A DNA stretch of 46,351 nt, taken from positions 1 to 46,351 of the forward strand of contig JAKAKE010000124.1 of NCBI GenBank assembly GCA_021824625.1. The letters run 5' to 3'. Position numbers and translations under genes: made by a program. The notes beneath the pieces are model-generated. The model had not been told where the DNA came from and made no database searches. It saw nothing but the letters and a program-made list of their open reading frames with translations. Numbering within the stretch: position 1 is the stretch's first letter; each line of letters begins with the position of its first letter. Origin of the DNA: Bacteroidota bacterium (lineage in GTDB: Bacteria > Bacteroidota > Ignavibacteria > Kapaibacteriales > UBA2268). Shown in pieces: positions 41,099-46,351 of the stretch.

Positions 41099-42547
41099 TT
41101 ATTTTTTTTCCTGAACTATCATGCTTTTATTAAGTGCCTTTAGGAAAGTTTGCTTCAAGGGTTCTTTCATCAAACTTATAGTAAATACCTTACCGCCTTG
41201 TTTAATTATTGTTGAATTAATTATTGAAAAAATCATACCGAGTGGTACCCACATACTATCTTTTACAAGATTATTACCTGTAATATAATTTATTAAAACC
41301 TGATGCAACATTAAGTAAAATATCAATCCAATAAGACGACGATGTTCCATTGTTAAATCTGAAAAATTTTTTTTATTTGTTATATATTTGCCTGAAATAA
41401 CCATAAGTGCAATAAACATTCCAGTCAACGATATAAAACCAATCAATCCTGTTTCGGCGAGGGCTGTCAGTGATGAAAAATCGCTGAAATATATATCTTC
41501 TTCTTTGTCATAAGCCGTTAAACCGATTCCACATCCGTTTATTGGGTGTTTCTTCCAGATATTAATGCTCCTTTCGGCTGTGTTCATTCTTCCATAAATT
41601 GATTCACCTTCCATTCCCTCACTCTTTACTGAACCATAATGCCATATCCCTTCAATCCTGTTTTGGAATAGCTCTGCAACACTAACATCTGCAAAACTTT
41701 TAACTATGGAGTCGGTTAAAAAAATTATTAAAACAGATGATATTAAAATGATAATTAATGGGACTAACCTCCTGAAGCTTTCAAGCAGAAATATTCCTGT
41801 TATTACCAGGAATACTCCCACGAAAGCAGTCATTGAAAATGTAAGAAATAAACCTGCTAATGTTGTTATAAATAAAATTATATTTAAAATTTTCGATTTA
41901 AAGAATGCTTTTGTTTTTTGAATATAGGGTATTAATAAAAAAGTGAAAATTACAACATTAAATGAAGCCAAAGCAGACGGTTCCGGAAAAATTGACGTAG
42001 CCCTAAAAAAATTCCCCCAATGAAGGCTCAACTGCTTTATTTCTTCTATATTAATAGTACCTCTAACGCCCATGCTGATATTTGTGAAATCGAGCCATGC
42101 AAAAGGTAGATCGAATGCCCGTGCAGGTATTTGATATATCCCAAAGATATTTATAATTATTGACATGATTAACCACATTTTAATAACATTGGTCCATGTC
42201 TCGGTTTTGATAGGATAGGAAACAGCTATAAATACAAAAAACCCTAAGAATATTATGTGTATTGAAGTCTTCAGAAATTGTAATAAATTTGTTGATGAAC
42301 CGCTAAGTAGAGGTGTTATGCCCGATAGCAAAACTGCAATAAATAATCCAATGAAAAAATATACAGCTTTGTGCCAGCCAATAATAAGCTTATCACCATT
42401 CCAGATAATCCTTTTAATAAAATAAAGATAAAATAGTAATGTTACTAAATCCAATGATGTAACCCCATAAGTGCCGGATAATGGAAACACCTGGTAGTTA
42501 TACAAAAAAATTGTAAAAAACATTAATAATAAATAAATCTGAACCAT
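41099..42547 (-). CDS. O-antigen ligase/polymerase-like membrane protein (Wzy_C family)
   Basis: 482 residues with about eleven hydrophobic segments. A long periplasmic loop in the second half (about 280-365) carries RIEGIWHYGSVKSEGM, GRMNTAERSINIWKKHPINGCGIG and the following Tyr/Asp-rich part; R...W...HP(I/L)xGxG is the mark of Wzy/WaaL-type ligases and polymerases. The enzyme would join glycan repeats or transfer them to a lipid acceptor on the periplasmic face. It is the last of three polytopic minus-strand genes (GT-C-like, acyltransferase-like). A T9SS with A-LPS anchor needs such a ligase, so a role in making the LPS that PorU uses is possible, but not shown. Confidence 0.78.
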   Translation of the reverse strand: MVQIYLLLMFFTIFLYNYQVFPLSGTYGVTSLDLVTLLFYLYFIKRIIWNGDKLIIGWHKAVYFFIGLFIAVLLSGITPLLSGSSTNLLQFLKTSIHIIFLGFFVFIAVSYPIKTETWTNVIKMWLIMSIIINIFGIYQIPARAFDLPFAWLDFTNISMGVRGTINIEEIKQLSLHWGNFFRATSIFPEPSALASFNVVIFTFLLIPYIQKTKAFFKSKILNIILFITTLAGLFLTFSMTAFVGVFLVITGIFLLESFRRLVPLIIILISSVLIIFLTDSIVKSFADVSVAELFQNRIEGIWHYGSVKSEGMEGESIYGRMNTAERSINIWKKHPINGCGIGLTAYDKEEDIYFSDFSSLTALAETGLIGFISLTGMFIALMVISGKYITNKKNFSDLTMEHRRLIGLIFYLMLHQVLINYITGNNLVKDSMWVPLGMIFSIINSTIIKQGGKVFTISLMKEPLKQTFLKALNKSMIVQEKK

Positions 42548-42588
42548 TTTATCTTTGACAGTTTACAAATAATGATTTATTTGACGTA

Positions 42589-44109
42589 TTATTCAGTTGA
42601 TTTATGATATAAATAGAAATCATAATACCTGCTAACCAGCTTCCATCCTCTTTTTTCATGCTCCGGCCCTAAAAATTGCTCTGTATAAAATTTCCAATCG
42701 CACAACCAATTAATATTTTTCTTGTCCAAATAATCATAAATCTTTTCTTTATATTTCAAAGCTTCATTGTTTACTTTTCCATCCAGATTAACAACGTGAT
42801 TCCTAAAAAATCCGAGTGTGCCGCTTTGTCCTGCACCTACATATTCGGTTTTTGGAACATATTTATTCACCAATTGTAATTGATATTTAAAGAATTGGCT
42901 TTTATTTAACATTAATTCTGTATGAAATAATATTACAACACCTAATATTAATAAAGCAAATGCTGTCAGAATAAAGTAAAATATTTTTTTAAATTTCCTG
43001 TAAATTATTGTTACAAATATTACAAAAAATATTTGGCCTATTATTGATAATGATATTAAATACCTCAAGTAAAAATGTCCGGCTGATGAAAAAAAGAAAT
43101 ACCAAATTGTTAATATTAGTGAATATACAAAAATTACAGAAATTATTTGATAAGTTCTTTCAGACAATTTATTGGATTTAGAAGTATTTTTTATTATACC
43201 TTTAAAATACTTTTTTAAATAATATGACATAGCCCCAATTATAATTAATCTTATTATAACACTTATCCATCCATGTAAAAACCTATCAAATGTATAAGTG
43301 AATGGAGTTAAGTTTTGAACCCATGCATCAGAAAGATAAAATAACCTTGAAAAAAATATTCCAAATTCAAACTGTGCCTGACCACTTGTTGGCATTAATG
43401 AATTAAAATAATAATAATTATAAAACCACCACGGTGAAGATATTAAAAATGAAACAATACATATTGTTATTACATAAATTAATCTTGTTTTTAAAGTTAT
43501 TTCCTTCCGAAAAAATAAGGAAATTGAAAATACAATTACAAAATAAACAGTATCAATTCTTATTAACACCATTAATCCAAGTATGATGCCAAGAACAGTT
43601 ATATTTTTGAAATTTAATATTTGTGATTTTTGATAAAATCTTATAAATAACAAAAAACTTAAAATAAGTAATCCTGTTTCCAATCCGTTGAGATAATTAA
43701 TTAAAAATAACAATGATGAGATATAAATAGAATATGCTATCCCAAATAATTCATTTTTACCCACTCCAAGAAGTTCACTAAAAGCATCACGAATAATAGA
43801 AGCAAATAAATATGCCGAAGAAATAAATATTAGTAAAAGGAGTATAAATATTATTCTAATTGATAAATAATCATTATTTGTAACTGCAAATGCAGGTATA
43901 ATCAGGAAAGTGTATAATGGTTGAAATCCATTTGTCAGATTTTCTCCGTCAGCAGTTATACCATTATTGTTCGCTATATTCTTTGCAATAGAAAAAGTAT
44001 AATAAGCATCTTCGATAATTGGATGGTCAATGATTAACGAACCGGTTCTGAATGACAATGAAATTATACTAATAAAAATTACAACTGAAAGAATCTTCAG
44101 ATATTTCAT
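42589..44109 (-). CDS. GT-C-type membrane glycosyltransferase-like protein
   Basis: 506 residues. After an N-terminal membrane anchor comes IIEDAYYTFSIAKNIANNNG, where the Glu-Asp pair on the first periplasmic loop fits the catalytic acid motif of GT-C enzymes (ArnT/PMT/GT39-like). About ten further hydrophobic segments follow (for example LLILSFLLFIRFY, LGIILGLMVLIRIDTVYFVIVF), and a C-terminal soluble part of about 90 residues (VGAGQSGTLGFFRNHVVNLDGKVN, ending YYDFYLYHKSTE) resembles the tail of uncharacterised Bacteroidota and delta-proteobacterial relatives. It would use a polyprenyl-phosphate sugar on the periplasmic side. The donor and acceptor are unknown. It is followed 41 bases later by the ligase-like gene. 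Confidence 0.68.
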   Translation of the reverse strand: MKYLKILSVVIFISIISLSFRTGSLIIDHPIIEDAYYTFSIAKNIANNNGITADGENLTNGFQPLYTFLIIPAFAVTNNDYLSIRIIFILLLLIFISSAYLFASIIRDAFSELLGVGKNELFGIAYSIYISSLLFLINYLNGLETGLLILSFLLFIRFYQKSQILNFKNITVLGIILGLMVLIRIDTVYFVIVFSISLFFRKEITLKTRLIYVITICIVSFLISSPWWFYNYYYFNSLMPTSGQAQFEFGIFFSRLFYLSDAWVQNLTPFTYTFDRFLHGWISVIIRLIIIGAMSYYLKKYFKGIIKNTSKSNKLSERTYQIISVIFVYSLILTIWYFFFSSAGHFYLRYLISLSIIGQIFFVIFVTIIYRKFKKIFYFILTAFALLILGVVILFHTELMLNKSQFFKYQLQLVNKYVPKTEYVGAGQSGTLGFFRNHVVNLDGKVNNEALKYKEKIYDYLDKKNINWLCDWKFYTEQFLGPEHEKRGWKLVSRYYDFYLYHKSTE

Positions 44110-44189
44110 TAAATTTTCCTGATTTTATTCAAACAAATTGATATTCAATAAATGTAATAACAAACCAACTATAAAATCTTACATTATTA

Positions 44190-45434
44190 TTAAGCGATTA
44201 ATTCCTGGTAAATTAATTGAGCTAAGGTACCACCTATAAGAAAATAAGCCAGAATAATATAAAATGCATATTTATAATACTTTTTAGCATTTGGAAATTT
44301 ATTCACTGTAAACTCATAAAAATATGCTGTTCCTAAGGTTAAAAGAACAATTATTACAGAGATAATTATTGATGGAATAATTGAAATAGACTTTGGATAC
44401 AACCTGGCAATACTTGGGAACCAACCTGTACCAAATAAAAATATCAGATGGGCAACATAAATGAACAAAGCTTTTTTCCCAAAGAAAGCATAATAGAATG
44501 ATACTTTTTTTGTATAGGTATAAATTACACCGGCAAACGCAAGAACAATAAAGACAACTCCTATTTGATTTAGCACTATTCCAGGATTAACTTTATCCAA
44601 TACCTTGAATGACATTTCATATTTGAAGAAGTCGGTAAGAAAAAAACTTGGAATAAGAAATACTATTCCGATTGGTATTCCAGCCCAAATTAAAAATTTT
44701 GTTCTTTTTTCAGGATCCATTTGCTTTAATAATGTGCCGAATGTAACTCCATATAACATAAATCCAGTATAAGGAAAAACAGGAAATAAGGAACCCTGTT
44801 CAGTGGAGAGGTAAGCTGCAAAAAAATCAGGCAAATAATAAAACCAGTTAATATTATGTATAAAAGGAGATGCTATAGTTATTATAATTGCCAATGAGAA
44901 AGATATAATACCTAACGTTCTGTCTTTTTTTGTTATTAAAAATAAAAATAAAACAAATAATAGAGAAAAACCTATTAACTGTAAAATATTAACTTGAAAA
45001 AATGGTTTCCATAACTTAGCTTCGATAAAAAAAGCATCAAAAAAGGAATAAGCAGGAAACATAAATAAATATCCAATTGCAGAAAGTATTATAGCAATTT
45101 TTACTCTCCTGATAATTGTCTTATTTTGAAGATTTCCTTTTTCATCCCTTTTGTTTGCAAAAACTTGAACTGCACCGGAAACAGTCAGGAATATCGGGGC
45201 AGTAAACCTTCTGATGTAATGCCAGATATTCCATGGGAATTGAGTTATATCAAGTTCAGCCGGGGTTGCAATTGCATCAAGCGAATGTCCCATAATCATC
45301 GTTATCATCGCAAGAAGACGTGCAAGGTCTAATGTGGTGATACGCTGCGAAGACAGCAGTTTTGCCTTGATGTTTTTATTTTTATATTCCATCCCTTGAG
45401 CAGGATTTTGGATAACATTGTTTTTATCAGACAT
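44190..45434 (-). CDS. Heparan-alpha-glucosaminide N-acetyltransferase-like (DUF1624) membrane protein
   Basis: 414 residues from the ATG at 45434 (a TTG one codon before is possible). RITTLDLARLLAMITMIMGHSLDA begins the first membrane helix, and FTAPIFLTVSGAVQVFANKR follows; the L-D-x-x-R ... x-G-H-S and F-L-T-x-S-G pattern is shared by the HGSNAT/DUF1624 and acyltransferase-3 families. About ten hydrophobic segments and a cytoplasmic N-terminal tail of 30 residues are present. Such proteins transfer acetyl from acetyl-CoA to sugars on the far side of the membrane, so it may modify surface glycan made by its neighbours. No SD is visible. Confidence 0.76.
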   Translation of the reverse strand: MSDKNNVIQNPAQGMEYKNKNIKAKLLSSQRITTLDLARLLAMITMIMGHSLDAIATPAELDITQFPWNIWHYIRRFTAPIFLTVSGAVQVFANKRDEKGNLQNKTIIRRVKIAIILSAIGYLFMFPAYSFFDAFFIEAKLWKPFFQVNILQLIGFSLLFVLFLFLITKKDRTLGIISFSLAIIITIASPFIHNINWFYYLPDFFAAYLSTEQGSLFPVFPYTGFMLYGVTFGTLLKQMDPEKRTKFLIWAGIPIGIVFLIPSFFLTDFFKYEMSFKVLDKVNPGIVLNQIGVVFIVLAFAGVIYTYTKKVSFYYAFFGKKALFIYVAHLIFLFGTGWFPSIARLYPKSISIIPSIIISVIIVLLTLGTAYFYEFTVNKFPNAKKYYKYAFYIILAYFLIGGTLAQLIYQELIA

Positions 45435-45456
45435 CAATTATTAAATATATTAAAAC

Positions 45457-45487
45457 TAAAAAAAATGGACAAAACTAAGTTCTGTCC
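45457..45487 (-). terminator. Terminator of the GltD-like gene
   Basis: On the minus strand GGACAGAAC pairs with GTTTTGTCC (one G-T pair), loop TTA, followed by A and eight T. It starts 48 bases after the stop at 45535 and precedes the acyltransferase start. Confidence 0.78.
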
Positions 45488-45534
45488 AAATTAATAAAAA
45501 TTACAAATTATTCAATGTAAATGAACAATTAAAT

Positions 45535-46351
45535 TTACCAGATTTCTTTATTTCTTACATACTCATCAATTGCCTTAGCTGCTTTTCTCCCCGCTCCCAT
45601 TGCGAGTATTACGGTAGCACCACCTGTAACGATATCGCCACCCGCGAAAACACCTTTTTTACTGCTCTTCATTGTGTTATCATCAACTAAAATATTTCCC
45701 CATTTGTTGACATTTAAATCAGGTGTTGTTTTACTAATAATCGGATTTGAGCCATTACCGATTGCTATCACTGCAACCTCTATCGGTATCTCCTCGATTG
45801 CACCTTCAATAGGTACAGGCCTTCTTCTGCCCGATGCATCGGGTTCGCCAAGTTCCATTTTTTGAATAGTAACAGCTCTCAGCCAGCCATCATCAGTACC
45901 ATGAAATTCAAGTGGACCGGTAAGAAGCAAGAATTCAACACCTTCTTCTTTAGCATGTTGTATTTCCTCTATTCTTGCAGGCATTTCAGCTTCTGTTCTG
46001 CGGTATAAAATCATAGCTCTCGATGCTCCCAATCTCAATGAAGTCCTGACTGCATCCATAGCGGTATTGCCGCCACCGAAAACAGCAACCTTTTTACCTT
46101 CGATATTAAACATCGGAGTGTCACTTCTCGGAAAGTCATAAGCCTTCATCAAATTTACTCTTGTTAAATATTCATTTGAGGAATAAACTCCGTTTAATTG
46201 TTCACCCGGTATATTTAAAAAGTAGGGTAGGCCTGCCCCCACCCCAATAAATACAGCATCATACTTCTGGAGAAGTTCATCAATCGTATCACTAAGTCCT
46301 ATAACAGAATTTGTACGGAATTCCACACCCATTTGCTTTAATCCTTCAACT
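45535..46351 (-). CDS. NADPH-dependent glutamate synthase small-subunit-like oxidoreductase, C-terminal part
   Basis: The frame is open to the window edge (codons for VEGLKQ precede the Met at 46332), so the 5' part, with the N-terminal [4Fe-4S] domain and first FAD motif, is outside. About 272 C-terminal residues are visible. VAVFGGGNTAMDAVRTSLRLG (NAD(P)H-binding GxGxxA/G-type motif), ILYRRTEAEMPARIEEIQHA, VAVIAIGNGSNP and VFAGGDIVTGGATVILAMGAGRKAA are classical for GltD, homotetrameric GltA and NfnL/SudA. In this size class of Bacteroidota the usual annotations are NADPH-dependent glutamate synthase or NfnL; the neighbour that would decide (gltB or the NfnS/SudB partner) is not in the window. 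A terminator follows at 45457-45487. Confidence 0.88.
   Translation of the reverse strand, partial: VEGLKQMGVEFRTNSVIGLSDTIDELLQKYDAVFIGVGAGLPYFLNIPGEQLNGVYSSNEYLTRVNLMKAYDFPRSDTPMFNIEGKKVAVFGGGNTAMDAVRTSLRLGASRAMILYRRTEAEMPARIEEIQHAKEEGVEFLLLTGPLEFHGTDDGWLRAVTIQKMELGEPDASGRRRPVPIEGAIEEIPIEVAVIAIGNGSNPIISKTTPDLNVNKWGNILVDDNTMKSSKKGVFAGGDIVTGGATVILAMGAGRKAAKAIDEYVRNKEIW

Overview
The window is AT-rich DNA from a Gram-negative bacterium, most likely Bacteroidota in the wide sense (an Ignavibacteria/Kapabacteria-like or related FCB lineage). The reasons are: an adjacent porU-porV pair of the type IX secretion system (T9SS), a secreted multi-Ig protein with a T9SS-type C-terminal sorting domain, several lipoproteins and outer-membrane barrel proteins, Bacteroidota-style promoter boxes (TAnnTTTG) before a tRNA, lpdA and both serA and serC, and many starts without a Shine-Dalgarno sequence. 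No rRNA, CRISPR array, transposase or prophage was seen. The lineage is an inference from gene content; no 16S gene is present.

Layout. 1-6040: 3' end of a Xaa-His dipeptidase (pepD), a minisatellite with a four-helix-bundle (S23-type) ORF, an MFSD1-like MFS transporter, an M29-like aminopeptidase, an L,D-transpeptidase lipoprotein and an EamA transporter. 6380-10840: a secreted VWA protein, lpdA, lipB and tRNA-Gly(GCC) with its own promoter and terminator. 11100-21350: porU, porV, an orphan lipoprotein, a long gene-poor stretch and a T9SS cargo protein on the minus strand. 21560-26580: ribD coupled to a BsuPI-like lipoprotein, a divergent YjbH-like barrel, and a minus-strand cassette of VTC polyphosphate polymerase, DUF4956 membrane protein and DUF2490 barrel. 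27110-30840: aspartate aminotransferase overlapping pckA, then gpmA. 30870-33430: a PIN-toxin pair with a 58-residue partner, facing a minus-strand run panD, GlmU-N-like, MNT-type nucleotidyltransferase, mce. 33580-36150: a small secreted protein, fused ftcD and an orphan antitoxin-like gene. 36260-41024: a serine-biosynthesis neighbourhood (DUF1015, serA, serC) with a small membrane protein and a TauE/SafE permease. 41100-45440: three polytopic membrane proteins of surface-glycan type. The window ends in a truncated GltD-like oxidoreductase.

How the genes fit together. Many products point to growth on peptides and amino acids: dipeptide import and cleavage (MFS + PepD), an aminopeptidase, formiminoglutamate breakdown (FtcD), and a gluconeogenic step from aspartate via oxaloacetate to PEP and 3-/2-phosphoglycerate (aspC-pckA-gpmA) that leads toward serine (serA, serC). 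LpdA and LipB serve lipoate-dependent complexes. PorU and PorV would process and anchor cargo such as the Ig-repeat protein. Intergenic space is rich in short periodic repeats and palindromes, which I list separately.
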